DNA of 64,000 nucleotides from Mesorhizobium sp. NFR06 (lineage in GTDB: Bacteria; Pseudomonadota; Alphaproteobacteria; Rhizobiales; Rhizobiaceae), in the NCBI RefSeq assembly GCF_900115245.1, contig NZ_FOVT01000011.1:124001-188000 (forward strand), read 5' to 3'. Shown here piece by piece: positions 1-9,187 of the stretch (positions are counted from its first letter, which is position 1; every line of letters starts with the position of its first letter). Under the pieces are notes generated by a model. The model saw only the letters and a list, made by a program, of their open reading frames with translations. It searched no databases and had not been told where the DNA came from. A program made the translations under genes and the position numbers.

Positions 1-55
1 GCAGCGATATATCTATTCAGCGAACTGGATTCGGGGTTTTCTGCTCGGGGGAAGG

Positions 56-871
56 ATGTCCATGTCGGCCATAGACGGCGCGGTGGCGCCAGCATCAGCC
101 ACGCAAACGCTGCAGCATGCCGTCTCCCACATGGTGGAAGCCGTCAACCGCGCCAGCTTTGCGGAAACGCCCTTCTGGCATCTGGAGATGAAGGATGTTT
201 TCCCGGCGGACCTCTATAAGCGAATGCGCGCCGCCATGCCCGAAGCGCGCGAGTATCGCGCGCTCAAGGGGCGCAACAACGTGAATATCAAGGCCGACGG
301 CACCGCAACGCGGATCAAGATCGACCTCTACCCCGAATATATCCGCCATCTGCCCAGTGACAAACGGGCAGTCTGGTCCCTGGTCGGAAAGGCGCTGCAT
401 GCGCCGGAACTGAAAGACGCGTTCATGCGCCGCCTCGCCCCGGGATTGGAGCGCAGGTTCGGGCCGGACTTCATGAAGGTCGGCATGTATCCGGTGCCGA
501 TGCTTACGCGCGATGTGGCGGGCTACAAGATCGGCTTCCACACCGACACGAAATGGAAGGGCATCACCGTCCAGTTTTACCTGCCGGAGGACGACAGCAT
601 CAATCACATCGGCACGCGCTTCGCCCAGCGCAGGCCGGACGGGCGTTTTGAAATGTCTCACCGGATGCCGTTTTCCCCGAATACGGGCTATGCCTTTGCT
701 GTCGGCACCGACACCTGGCACGCGGTCGATACCGTCGGGCCGGAGGTCCGCACCCGCGACAGCATCCTGCACACCTATTTCGTCGACAACACCGCGACGC
801 TCAAGATCCGCAACCGAAGCAAGCGCGCGGCCAATTTCCTGATGAACGAAGTCCGCCACGTCGGCCGCTGA
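56..871 (+). CDS. 2OG-Fe(II) oxygenase-like protein
   Basis: A 271-residue soluble protein with the metal-binding pattern of Fe(II)/2-oxoglutarate oxygenases. His162-x-Asp164 lies in GFHTDTKWKG, a distal His222 in TWHAVD, and Arg234 about 12 residues later in TRDSILHTYF is placed to bind 2-oxoglutarate. There is no signal peptide. Two in-frame ATGs (56 and 62) are possible; the GGGGGAAGG tract just upstream suits the one at 62 better. It stands alone, convergent with the next gene. The substrate is unknown; the fold assignment rests on the motif spacing only. Confidence 0.75.
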   Translation: MSMSAIDGAVAPASATQTLQHAVSHMVEAVNRASFAETPFWHLEMKDVFPADLYKRMRAAMPEAREYRALKGRNNVNIKADGTATRIKIDLYPEYIRHLPSDKRAVWSLVGKALHAPELKDAFMRRLAPGLERRFGPDFMKVGMYPVPMLTRDVAGYKIGFHTDTKWKGITVQFYLPEDDSINHIGTRFAQRRPDGRFEMSHRMPFSPNTGYAFAVGTDTWHAVDTVGPEVRTRDSILHTYFVDNTATLKIRNRSKRAANFLMNEVRHVGR

Positions 872-904
872 CGTCCTGGCGGCGGGCCTCGCCGGCCGAA
901 ACGG

Positions 905-1915
905 TCAGTCCTGGTGCAGGATGAATTCCAGGTAGAGGTTGCGTTGCAGGATCGAATGGTTGTCGTCGGATATCAGCGACACCATCAGCGCGCCGTCGTC
1001 TCGGGTCCAGACGTCGAGCCCTTCCATATTGTCGATCTGGTAGGCCATATCGGCCTCGATCAGCACCGGCCCGTCGGCGACCGCGCCCTTTTTAACGCTC
1101 TCGCCATAGATGCGCCGCAGCCGCATCTTCACCCCGCGCGCGATCGAGAAGCTGCGCTCCAGAAGCAGCAGATCGCCGCCCGGCAGGAAGGCGCCGTCGG
1201 TGATGTCGAAATCGCCGTCGCGCTTGACGCTGAAGATCCCCTTATGCGGCCCTTCGATAACGGCGGCATAGACGTTGCCTGCCTCGTCGAGGCTCCTCTC
1301 CGAAACCACGACCAGGCCGCCCGCGTGCTGCCCATCACGGTTGGCGTGGGCGACGGTCTCGAAGCCGCGGTTCTGGCGCAGCTCCCGGGCGGGAACTAGG
1401 TAATCGAGCTGCTTGAACGGCGCTTTCATGTCGTCGGCATCGATCTTGAACTGGGCGACACGATGGTCGCGCTCGAAGCCAACGGTGGCGATGCCGTCCT
1501 TCACCGCAAGCCCTTCCGCGTCGACTTCCCATTTCCTGTCGATCGGACGGCCCCAAGCATCGACCATCTGCTGCACGCGGAAATTCTTCACGCCCGACGG
1601 ACGTTTGTCGGCGTCACGCGTGATCGTGCCGAAAAACCAGAAACCCGTATCGGCGACGCCGATGAAATCGCTGCCATGCTTCAGGAAGCGAAACGCCGAC
1701 AGCGCGCCGAAATCGCCCGCCGGCGAGGTCATTTCCAGCCCGCCGGCGAATTCGAACGGCCCGAACCGCGTCTCGTCGTGGCCGATATGGAACTGGCTGA
1801 TCGGCCGCGCCGAAATCTCGACCGGCTCGACAACGGTTCGCTGGGCGGCAATCGCCGGCGAGGCGCAGGCCAGCATGCAGGCGGCAAGCGCCCGCAGCGC
1901 ACGCGAAAAGATCAT
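905..1915 (-). CDS. Exported phytase-like esterase domain protein
   Basis: A 336-residue protein with a clear Sec signal peptide (residues 1-24, a hydrophobic stretch ending in SPAIAA). The rest is rich in beta-strand-like segments of the type seen in the phytase-like/esterase-like beta-propeller family, with [13 protein letters not shown] and [10 protein letters not shown] as the recurring E-G-L repeats. It is probably periplasmic. Its start overlaps the cobT stop by 4 bases, so it is probably translated from the cobST transcript, but nothing in the sequence links it to cobalamin chemistry. Catalytic residues cannot be assigned by eye. Confidence 0.7.
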   Translation of the reverse strand: MIFSRALRALAACMLACASPAIAAQRTVVEPVEISARPISQFHIGHDETRFGPFEFAGGLEMTSPAGDFGALSAFRFLKHGSDFIGVADTGFWFFGTITRDADKRPSGVKNFRVQQMVDAWGRPIDRKWEVDAEGLAVKDGIATVGFERDHRVAQFKIDADDMKAPFKQLDYLVPARELRQNRGFETVAHANRDGQHAGGLVVVSERSLDEAGNVYAAVIEGPHKGIFSVKRDGDFDITDGAFLPGGDLLLLERSFSIARGVKMRLRRIYGESVKKGAVADGPVLIEADMAYQIDNMEGLDVWTRDDGALMVSLISDDNHSILQRNLYLEFILHQD

Positions 1916-3810
1916 CCGGCGCGTCGCAAGCCGCCGCGCCTGGTGTCGCGCGCGCTCTCCTCGCCGAACAGCGAGGCGAGTTGCTCGGTCATGGCGCCTG
2001 CCAGTTCCTCGGCATCGACGATGGTGACGGCGCGCCGGTAGTAGCGCGTGACGTCGTGGCCGATGCCGATCGCCAGGAGCTCGACCGGCGAGCGCGTCTC
2101 GATCAGCTCGATGACCGCCCGCAGATGCCGCTCGAGATAATTGCCCGGATTGACCGAGAGCGTCGAATCGTCGACCGGCGCGCCGTCCGAGATCATCATC
2201 AGGATCTTGCGCTGCTCGGGCCGGCCGATCAGCCGGTTATGCGCCCACAGCAGCGCCTCGCCGTCGATGTTTTCCTTGAGCAGGCCCTCGCGCATCATCA
2301 GGCCGAGATTGCGGCGCGCGCGCCGCCACGGATGATCGGCGGACTTGTAGATGATGTGGCGCAGGTCGTTGAGCCGGCCGGGATTCGGCGGCTTGCCGTC
2401 CTTCAGCCATTTCTCGCGCGCCTGCCCGCCTTTCCAGGCGCGGGTGGTGAAACCGAGGATTTCAACCGAAACGCCGCAGCGCTCCAGCGTGCGCGCCAGA
2501 ATGTCGGCGCAGGTCGCCGCGACCGTGATCGGCCGGCCGCGCATCGAGCCCGAATTGTCGAGCACCAGCGACACCACCGTGTCGCGGAACTTGGTGTCGC
2601 GCTCCTGCTTGAAGGACAGCGGCTGCATCGGATCGATGACGACGCGCACCAGCCGCGCCGGATCGAGATAGCCTTCCTCGAGGTCGAAATCCCAGGAGCG
2701 GTTCTGCTGCGCCATCAGCCGGCGCTGCAGCCGGTTGGCGAGCCGCCCGACGACCCCTGAGAGGTTGGCGAGCTGCTTGTCGAGGAAAGCGCGCAGCCGG
2801 TCGAGCTCTTCTTCCTCGCAAAGGTCCTCGGCGCCCACCGTCTCGTCGAAGGCGGTGGTGAAGACCTTGTAGTCGATCTCTTTCGGCAGGTTGAGGAACG
2901 GATTGTCGTGGCGCTTGGCCTCGCCCGGCGTCTCGGCGTCGGCATCGTCTTCATCCGAGAGATCGTCGGAGGTGGCGTCGGTGGCCTCCGTCTCGGCCGA
3001 CTCTTCCTCGTCGGCGGAGGCTTCGGCATCTTCGGACTGCGACTGCTCGGAGCCGGAATCGTCCTCGCCGCCTTCCTCGCCCTGGTCCTCGCCCTGCTGC
3101 TCGTTCTCTTCGTTTTCCTCCGAGTCGTCGGTTTCCTGGTCGTCGCCGAGCTCATCGGCCATCTCCATGGAAACGAGCATCTCGCGCACCACCCGGGCAA
3201 AGGCCTGCTGGTCCTCGAGCTTGGCCGACAGGCCGTCGAGAGCGCCGCTGGCCTTTTCCTCGACCCAGGGACGCCAAAGATCGACCAGACGCTCGCCGCT
3301 CTTCGGCACGGGCCGGCCGGTGAGCTTTTCGCGCACGATCAGCGCCACCGCCTCTTCGAGCGGCGCGTCCGCCTTGTCCCTGACGTCGACGAGGTTTGCC
3401 TTGGCGTATTTGTCCTCGAGCATCGAGCCGATATTGTCGGCCACGCCCTGCATGGCGCGGCTGCCGATCGCCTCGACGCGCGCCTGCTCGACGGCGTCGA
3501 AAACAGACCGCGCCAGCTTGCCTTCCGGCGCCAGCTTGTTGTGGATGCGCTGATCGTGGCAGGCGCGCTTCAGCGCCATGGAATCGCCTAAGCCGCGCGT
3601 GATGGCGATATCGTTGCGGGAGGCCTTCTTGGGTAGCTCGGGCAGGCGGGCACGATTGCCGGCCAGCGCCGGCCGGTCCTTGGCAAAGCCGACCTCGAGG
3701 TCCTTGTCGCCGGCGACGGCGCGCATGCAGACGGTAACGGCGCGCTTGAAGCTGTCCGCTTCAGACCCGTTCTTCGGCTTGTTGCGCGTGTTGTCGCCCG
3801 GACCCGCCAT
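1912..3810 (-). CDS. cobT: Cobaltochelatase subunit CobT
   Basis: A 632-residue CobT, the large regulatory subunit of aerobic, ATP-dependent cobaltochelatase (CobN-CobS-CobT), which inserts Co into hydrogenobyrinic acid a,c-diamide during B12 synthesis. The order is a helical N-terminal half, a very acidic Asp/Glu/Ser linker (about residues 217-296), then a C-terminal von Willebrand A domain. The MIDAS motif of that domain is D418-N-S420-G-S422 ([11 protein letters not shown]). It lies 53 bases downstream of cobS on the same strand; together they form the AAA+ chaperone part of the enzyme. cobN is not in the window. Confidence 0.96.
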   Translation of the reverse strand: MAGPGDNTRNKPKNGSEADSFKRAVTVCMRAVAGDKDLEVGFAKDRPALAGNRARLPELPKKASRNDIAITRGLGDSMALKRACHDQRIHNKLAPEGKLARSVFDAVEQARVEAIGSRAMQGVADNIGSMLEDKYAKANLVDVRDKADAPLEEAVALIVREKLTGRPVPKSGERLVDLWRPWVEEKASGALDGLSAKLEDQQAFARVVREMLVSMEMADELGDDQETDDSEENEENEQQGEDQGEEGGEDDSGSEQSQSEDAEASADEEESAETEATDATSDDLSDEDDADAETPGEAKRHDNPFLNLPKEIDYKVFTTAFDETVGAEDLCEEEELDRLRAFLDKQLANLSGVVGRLANRLQRRLMAQQNRSWDFDLEEGYLDPARLVRVVIDPMQPLSFKQERDTKFRDTVVSLVLDNSGSMRGRPITVAATCADILARTLERCGVSVEILGFTTRAWKGGQAREKWLKDGKPPNPGRLNDLRHIIYKSADHPWRRARRNLGLMMREGLLKENIDGEALLWAHNRLIGRPEQRKILMMISDGAPVDDSTLSVNPGNYLERHLRAVIELIETRSPVELLAIGIGHDVTRYYRRAVTIVDAEELAGAMTEQLASLFGEESARDTRRGGLRRAG

Positions 3811-3863
3811 CGTTCATTCCCTGCGCGATTAGCCTGGAAGGCTGAACGCCTTCTGGCGCGCGC

Positions 3864-4850
3864 CTAGCCCAGCACCACGTTGGCGGCGCTCTCCGGCAGA
3901 TCCTCGCCAAAGGCGCGCTGGTAGAATTCGGCGACCACCGAACGCTCCAGTTCGTCGCATTTGTTGAGGAAGGTCAGCCGGAACGCCATGCCGATGTCGC
4001 CGAAGATCTCGGCGTTTTCGGCCCAGGTGATGACGGTACGCGGGCTCATCACGGTCGACAGGTCGCCATTGATGAAGGCCGAACGCGTCATGTCGGCGAC
4101 ACGCACCATCTTGTTGACGATGTCCTTGCCCTTGCTGTCGCGATAGTGCTTGGCCTTGGCCAGTACGATGTTCACCTCGTTGTCGTGGGGCAGGTAGTTG
4201 AGCGTGGTGACGATCGACCAACGGTCCATCTGCGCCTGGTTGATCTGCTGCGTGCCGTGATAGAGGCCGGTCGTGTCGCCGAGCCCGACCGTGTTGGCGG
4301 TGGCGAAAAGCCGGAACGCCGGGTGCGGGCGGATGACCCGGCTCTGGTCGAGCAGCGTCAGGCGGCCCGACGATTCCAGCACGCGCTGGATGACGAACAT
4401 CACGTCCGGGCGGCCGGCATCGTATTCGTCGAAGCAGAGCGCCACGTTGTGCTGGTAGGCCCATGGCAGGATGCCGTCGCGGAACTCGGTGATCTGCAGG
4501 CCTTCCTTGACCACGATCGCGTCCTTGCCGACGAGATCGATACGGCTGACATGGCTGTCGAGGTTGACGCGCACGCAGGGCCAGTTGAGCCGCGCCGCGA
4601 CCTGCTCGATATGCGTCGACTTGCCGGTGCCGTGATAGCCCGACACCATGACGCGGCGGTTGTAGGCAAAGCCGGCGAGGATCGCCAATGTCGTCGCGCG
4701 GTCGAAGAGATAGTCGGGGTCGATGTCCGGCACATGCTCGGTCGCCGCCGAATAGGCGGGAACGATCATCTTGGAGTCGAAGCCGAATTTCTCCTTCACC
4801 GGCACCGTCGTGTCGGGCAGGTTGGCGATATCGCGATCGACCTTGTTCAT
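3864..4850 (-). CDS. cobS: Cobaltochelatase subunit CobS (AAA+ ATPase)
   Basis: AAA+ subunit of cobaltochelatase, 328 residues from the ATG at 4850 ([12 protein letters not shown]), which matches the usual CobS N-terminus. The frame is open to 4895, but the extra 15 residues are untypical. Walker A is GYHGTGKST at residues 71-79 and Walker B ends in CFDE at 139-142; the sensor and arginine-finger region around [10 protein letters not shown] is intact. CobS hydrolyses ATP and with CobT drives cobalt insertion by CobN. It is first in the cobS-cobT-esterase run. Confidence 0.96.
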   Translation of the reverse strand: MNKVDRDIANLPDTTVPVKEKFGFDSKMIVPAYSAATEHVPDIDPDYLFDRATTLAILAGFAYNRRVMVSGYHGTGKSTHIEQVAARLNWPCVRVNLDSHVSRIDLVGKDAIVVKEGLQITEFRDGILPWAYQHNVALCFDEYDAGRPDVMFVIQRVLESSGRLTLLDQSRVIRPHPAFRLFATANTVGLGDTTGLYHGTQQINQAQMDRWSIVTTLNYLPHDNEVNIVLAKAKHYRDSKGKDIVNKMVRVADMTRSAFINGDLSTVMSPRTVITWAENAEIFGDIGMAFRLTFLNKCDELERSVVAEFYQRAFGEDLPESAANVVLG

Positions 4851-4973
4851 CTCTATCAACGTCTCCACGGGCGAAACGCCGCGTTTCGCCGGCAATCGAT
4901 TTTGTTCGGGGGCGGTCTTAGAGCCTTTTCCAACCTTATGAAAGTTGGAAACGACTTGGGACCTTAGGGCCGC

Positions 4974-5597
4974 TCAGCACAATCCTGCTTGCTTGAGCAC
5001 GCGATAGGCCTGCAGCACATCGCGGAACCGGTCTTCCGAACCTCTGTCGCCGCCATTCGCATCCGGATGGTGGCGCTTAACGAGTTCCTTATAGCGCGCC
5101 TTGATGTCCTGACCAGTCGCCTTTGTGTCAAGACCAAGCGTTTCCAGCGCCTTGGCCTCAAGCGGCTTTGCCTTGCGCTCGCGCGGCTCCCGTGCTCCGC
5201 CGCTGAACAGGTTGAAGGGATCGCGCATGCGATTGTAATAGCCGGCGCGCCCCGAACGCTGCTGCGCGAAATCCGGCGCCGAGCGCGTCCCGCCTACATT
5301 GGCGCCCATGCGCCATGTCGGCCTGTGGCCGGTCAGCGCCTCTTTCTGGAAGCGGGCGATCTCGCTGTCCGACACGCCGGAGAAGTAGTTGAAGCCCTTG
5401 TTGTATTCGCGCACATGCTCGAAACAGAAGCGGAAATATTCGCCCTCCTTGAGGCGCCCGACCGGCGCCCGATGCGTGCCGGCCTCCTTGCAGCCGTCCC
5501 ACTGGCAGACCGGCGCGCGCGACTTCAACTCCGCGTCCTTCTCCGGCCGGATTCGAATTTTCTCGAAATATTTGGGGTACGCTTTCATCTCACCCAT
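4974..5597 (-). CDS. J-domain (DnaJ-like) protein
   Basis: A 207-residue protein with a C-terminal J domain (about residues 147-204). The HPD tripeptide that activates DnaK is visible in VKRHHPDANGG. The N-terminal part has two Cys and several His residues (CQWDGCKEAGTH, RFCFEHVREY) and could bind a metal. It lies 123 bases upstream of cobS on the same strand and divergent from bolA. It is presumably a cytoplasmic Hsp70 co-chaperone with a specialised client. Confidence 0.85.
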   Translation of the reverse strand: MGEMKAYPKYFEKIRIRPEKDAELKSRAPVCQWDGCKEAGTHRAPVGRLKEGEYFRFCFEHVREYNKGFNYFSGVSDSEIARFQKEALTGHRPTWRMGANVGGTRSAPDFAQQRSGRAGYYNRMRDPFNLFSGGAREPRERKAKPLEAKALETLGLDTKATGQDIKARYKELVKRHHPDANGGDRGSEDRFRDVLQAYRVLKQAGLC

Positions 5598-5733
5598 TTA
5601 TGGGCTGTTCGCACGTGCGAAACAAGAATTGACATTTCACCGATGATCGCCCTAACCGCTGAATCGCGGCTTAAAAGCGGTCGAAAACGTAGATTCTGCG
5701 GCTGTGCCGCAGATGTGGGGAAGGGAAAACCGC

Positions 5734-6036
5734 ATGTCCATACAGTCGACGATGGAAAACAAGCTGAAAGCGGCATTTGCGCCGGAAAGGCTTGCCGTCA
5801 TCAATGAAAGCCACCTTCACGCCGGCCATCATCATGCCGAGTCTGGCCATCACGCGACGTTCGACGGCACCGGCGAGACGCATTTTCGCGTCCGCATCGT
5901 CTCCGCTGCGTTTGCCGGCAGGGGCCGCATCGAGCGCCACCGCGCCGTCAACGGTCTGCTCGCCGACGAATTGAAAGCCGGCGTGCATGCGCTGGCCATC
6001 GAAGCGGCCGCACCTGGCGAGAAGACGCGCTGGTGA
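5734..6036 (+). CDS. bolA: BolA family protein
   Basis: A 100-residue BolA-fold protein. The signature around V-I-N-E-S-H-x-H-A-G-H-H (residues 22-33) includes the His used with monothiol glutaredoxins to coordinate [2Fe-2S] clusters, and RHRAVNGLLADE lies at the C-terminal helix. The start at 5734 is chosen because GGGGAAGGG lies about 8 bases upstream. BolA proteins take part in iron sensing and Fe-S trafficking; that role is family knowledge. The next gene on the other strand ends 4 bases after this stop. Confidence 0.92.
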   Translation: MSIQSTMENKLKAAFAPERLAVINESHLHAGHHHAESGHHATFDGTGETHFRVRIVSAAFAGRGRIERHRAVNGLLADELKAGVHALAIEAAAPGEKTRW

Positions 6037-6040
6037 ATGG

Positions 6041-6847
6041 TCAGCCGACAGTCGCCTTGAGGAACGCCATCGCCGCCGCCGTCAAGGCGTCGCCATCCTG
6101 GCCGAAATCGCGATTGATCGACATGTGCGTATAGGCGCTGCCGTCGAACAGCCTGACCTTGGTGCCGGCGGCGCGCAGGCGCTCGGCGAAGGCTTTCGAC
6201 TCCTCGCCGCGGCCTGAGGCGCGCGAATAGGCGATGAAGGTCGGCGGATGCGTCCTGCCATCGACATAGCTCGCCGGCGAAAGCGCCGCCCATTGCGCTG
6301 GATCCGAGAAGACACGCGCATAAGCTCGAACCATGCCGCCCTTCCTGGAAAGCGCGGCAAGATCGTAGGCCCTGGTATCGTCGAGGATCAGCGCGGCCAC
6401 ACCCGGCAACCCGCCGCGCATGGCGGTGAGCGCAATCAGGTGACAGCCGGCCGAATGGCCCATGCCGACGATGCGCTTCGGATCGCCGCCATATCGGGCG
6501 ATATTGGCTCGCGCATAGGCGTAAGCCTTTTCGACGTCGCTCGCCTGTGTCGCGACATCCGCTTCCGGCAGCATGCGGTAGTCGATCGAGACGAACACGA
6601 AGCCGTTGGCGAGCAGGAAGTCCGGTTTGGAGCCGACCTGGCTGCGGTTGCCGAACCTCCATGCGCCGCCATGGACGAAAAACACCACCGGCAGATTTTT
6701 CGCGCCATCGGGCGCGTAGACGTCGAGCCTGGCAGGTCCGTAGTCGACGGTGCGAGGCGCCGGCTGGGGCGCGCGCTGGGCCGCCGATGCAGCGGCCGGC
6801 AGCATCGCAGCGATCGATGCCATTATGAAGCCGCGTCTATCGATCAC
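6041..6847 (-). CDS. Exported alpha/beta hydrolase (esterase-like)
   Basis: Alpha/beta hydrolase of the acetyl-esterase/carboxylesterase type, 268 residues from a GTG at 6847. The frame is open to 6976, but a GGAGG sits 5 bases before this GTG and the resulting N-terminus (MIDRRGFIMA then Ala-rich, cut near SAAQ) looks like a twin-arginine signal peptide. The oxyanion motif is HGGAW and the nucleophile elbow is GHSAG. A His near HMSINRDFG could complete the triad. It is probably periplasmic. The substrate is unknown. Confidence 0.82.
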   Translation of the reverse strand: MIDRRGFIMASIAAMLPAAASAAQRAPQPAPRTVDYGPARLDVYAPDGAKNLPVVFFVHGGAWRFGNRSQVGSKPDFLLANGFVFVSIDYRMLPEADVATQASDVEKAYAYARANIARYGGDPKRIVGMGHSAGCHLIALTAMRGGLPGVAALILDDTRAYDLAALSRKGGMVRAYARVFSDPAQWAALSPASYVDGRTHPPTFIAYSRASGRGEESKAFAERLRAAGTKVRLFDGSAYTHMSINRDFGQDGDALTAAAMAFLKATVG

Positions 6848-6866
6848 CGTCACCTCCGGCCAGCTA

Positions 6867-6920
6867 GAGCAATTCCACGAAAAGTATGACCGGTTTCTGT
6901 CAGGAATTGCGTCAAAACAA
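6867..6920. repeat. Short palindromic intergenic repeat, copy 1
   Basis: A roughly 54-base element with perfect 8-base inverted ends, GCAATTCC (6869-6876) and GGAATTGC (6903-6910), followed by GTCAAAACAA. Related copies lie at 60204-60260 (well conserved) and 42519-42560 (degenerate). It sits between the hydrolase and the prkA operon. Confidence 0.75.
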
Positions 6921-7130
6921 CGAGATGGAACGGCGGCGGCGCGCGTACGCTCGCCATTCGCGTCAGCAAGGATCAATAATCACTTCGGTAAGGGTCAATA
7001 ATGACAACTCGTGGGTGCGAAACCGAATCCTGCCCTTGAAGCTTCGCCGGTAATCACCACGTATTTTTCAGGCGAGCACTTTCGGCCGTGTCGGGTATCC
7101 CCTAAGGTCGATGCCAGGTTGCATGTGTTC

Positions 7131-7146
7131 CCCTTCACGTGAAGGG
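7131..7146. promoter_or_regulatory. 16-bp perfect palindrome upstream of prkA
   Basis: CCCTTCACGTGAAGGG is a perfect palindrome 74 bases before the prkA start. It abuts, by two bases, the candidate EcfG -35 element, so a protein bound there could modulate the stress promoter. No regulator is assigned. Confidence 0.4.
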
Positions 7147-7169
7147 AACCACAATGCTTTCCGGCAGTT
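7145..7169 (+). promoter_or_regulatory. Candidate EcfG/RpoE2-type general stress promoter
   Basis: GGAAC (7145-7149), 16 bases, then AGTT (7166-7169) fits the alphaproteobacterial general-stress consensus GGAAC-N18/19-TT. It lies 51 bases upstream of the prkA start and in the right orientation. The 372 bases from 6848 to 7219 otherwise hold only the palindromic repeat and the palindrome listed here. Confidence 0.5.
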
Positions 7170-7219
7170 GAAAGAGCGATGAGCCGATTGGCAGCCTGTC
7201 GGCTCCGAGGCAAAGCATC

Positions 7220-9169
7220 ATGCGCGATAACCAATCCGACGTCTTCGATCTGTTTTCGGAGGTTTATTCCAACGCGGCCCAGGAAGAGATCAGCCTCCAG
7301 CAGTATCTGCTGGCCTGCCGCGAGGACAAATCAATGTATGCTTCGGCGCCGGAACGCATGGTCGAGGCAATCGGCGCCCCGAACCTGGTCGACACCAGCA
7401 AGGACGAGCGGCTCGGCCGCATTTTTTCCAACCGCACCATCAAAATCTATCCCTCCTTCTCCGACTTCTACGGAATGGAGGATACGATCGAGCGTATCGC
7501 CGGATATTTCCGCTACGCCTCGCAAGGCCTCGAGGAGCGCAAGCAGATCCTCTATCTCCTCGGCCCGGTCGGCGGCGGCAAGTCCTCGCTCGCCGAACGG
7601 CTGAAGAAACTGATGGAGCAGCGCCCGATCTACACGCTCAAGGTCGGCAACCAGATCAGCCCGGTTTTCGAATCGCCGCTCGGCCTTTTCCATCCGGACC
7701 GCATGGGCGATCTGCTCGAAGACAAATACGGCATCGCCCGCCGCCGCCTGAACGGGCTGATCTCGCCCTGGGCAGCCAAGCGGCTCGACGAACTGAACGG
7801 CGACATTTCCAAATTCAGCGTGGTCAAGCTGTCGCCGTCGCGTCTGCGCCAGATCGCCATCGCCAAGACCGAGCCCGGCGACGAGAACAATCAGGACGTT
7901 TCGGCCCTGGTCGGCAAGGTCGACATCAGGCAATTGGAAAATTTCAGCCAATCCGATCCGGATGCCTATTCCTACAGCGGCGGCCTGAACCGGACCACGC
8001 AAGGGCTGCTCGAATTCGTCGAGATGTTCAAGGCGCCCATCAAGGTCCTGCACCCATTGCTGACGGCAACCCAGGAAGGCAGCTACAACGGCACCGAGAA
8101 TTTCGGCGCCTTCCCATATCAGGGCATCGTCGTTGCCCATTCCAATGAATCGGAATGGCAGCAGTTCAAGAACAACAAGAACAATGAGGCCTTCCTCGAC
8201 CGCATCCTCGTGGTCAAGGTTCCCTATTGCCTGCGCATCTCCGAGGAAAGGCAAATCTACGAGAAGCTGTTGCGCGAAAGCGAACTTGCGAACAGCCCAT
8301 GCGCGCCCGAGGTGCTGGACATTCTCAGCCGCTTCACCGTCTCGACCCGCCTTGCCGAGCACGAGAATTCGCCGCTTTACACCAAGATGCGCGCCTATGA
8401 CGGCGAAAACCTCAAGGAGATCGACCCGAAGGCCAAGTCGGTCCAGGAATATCGCGATGCCGCCGGTGTCGACGAGGGCATGACCGGGGTCAGCACCCGC
8501 TTCGCCTTCAAGATCCTGTCGCAGACGTTCAACTACGACACCAAGGAGGTCGCCGCCGATCCCGTTCACCTGATGTACATCCTCGAGGAGGCGATCAAGC
8601 GCGAGCAATTCCCGAAGGAGACGGAGGCCGCCTACCTGGAATTCATCAAGTCCGAACTCGCGGCGCGCTATGCCGAGTTCATCGGCCATGAGATCCAGAA
8701 GGCCTATTTGGAATCCTACAGCGAGTACGGCCAGAACCTCTTCGACCGCTACATCGCCTACGCCGATGCCTGGATCGAGGATCAGGACTACAAGGACCCC
8801 GACACGGGCCAGATCCTCAACCGCGAGATCCTGGACAAGGAGTTGTCGCAGGTCGAGAAACCGGCCGGCATCGCCAATCCCAAGGATTTCCGCAACGAAG
8901 TGGTCAAATTCACCTTGCGCGCGCGGGCGCGCAACCATGGCCGCAACCCATCCTGGACGAGCTATGAAAAGCTTCGCGAGGTCATCGAAAAGCGCATGTT
9001 CGGTCAGGTTGAGGACCTGTTGCCGGTGATCAGCTTCGGCTCCAAGCAGGACAGCGTCACGGAGAAACGGCACAATGAATTCGTGCAGCGCATGGTGGAA
9101 CGCGGTTACACCGAGCGGCAAGTGCGCCGGCTGGTCGACTGGTACATGCGCGTGAACAAGGCGGGCTGA
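7220..9169 (+). CDS. prkA: PrkA family serine protein kinase
   Basis: A 649-residue PrkA/YeaG protein: an N-terminal AAA-type domain with Walker A GPVGGGKS at residues 115-122, followed by the C-terminal kinase-like PrkA domain. Length and order match the family. In E. coli and relatives this kinase is induced in stationary phase and nitrogen starvation and is encoded with yeaH. Here it leads a prkA-yeaH-spoVR operon (gaps of 18 and 11 bases). A GAGG lies 10 bases before the ATG. Control by the general stress sigma factor is inferred from the upstream motif. Confidence 0.95.
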   Translation: MRDNQSDVFDLFSEVYSNAAQEEISLQQYLLACREDKSMYASAPERMVEAIGAPNLVDTSKDERLGRIFSNRTIKIYPSFSDFYGMEDTIERIAGYFRYASQGLEERKQILYLLGPVGGGKSSLAERLKKLMEQRPIYTLKVGNQISPVFESPLGLFHPDRMGDLLEDKYGIARRRLNGLISPWAAKRLDELNGDISKFSVVKLSPSRLRQIAIAKTEPGDENNQDVSALVGKVDIRQLENFSQSDPDAYSYSGGLNRTTQGLLEFVEMFKAPIKVLHPLLTATQEGSYNGTENFGAFPYQGIVVAHSNESEWQQFKNNKNNEAFLDRILVVKVPYCLRISEERQIYEKLLRESELANSPCAPEVLDILSRFTVSTRLAEHENSPLYTKMRAYDGENLKEIDPKAKSVQEYRDAAGVDEGMTGVSTRFAFKILSQTFNYDTKEVAADPVHLMYILEEAIKREQFPKETEAAYLEFIKSELAARYAEFIGHEIQKAYLESYSEYGQNLFDRYIAYADAWIEDQDYKDPDTGQILNREILDKELSQVEKPAGIANPKDFRNEVVKFTLRARARNHGRNPSWTSYEKLREVIEKRMFGQVEDLLPVISFGSKQDSVTEKRHNEFVQRMVERGYTERQVRRLVDWYMRVNKAG

Positions 9170-9187
9170 GCAAGCCCGAACGGTTCC

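Noticed and set aside
7331-9121. Long minus-strand open frame of 596 codons opposite prkA
   Set aside because: An antisense shadow of a GC-rich gene with biased third positions; no recognisable domain and the plus strand is clearly prkA.
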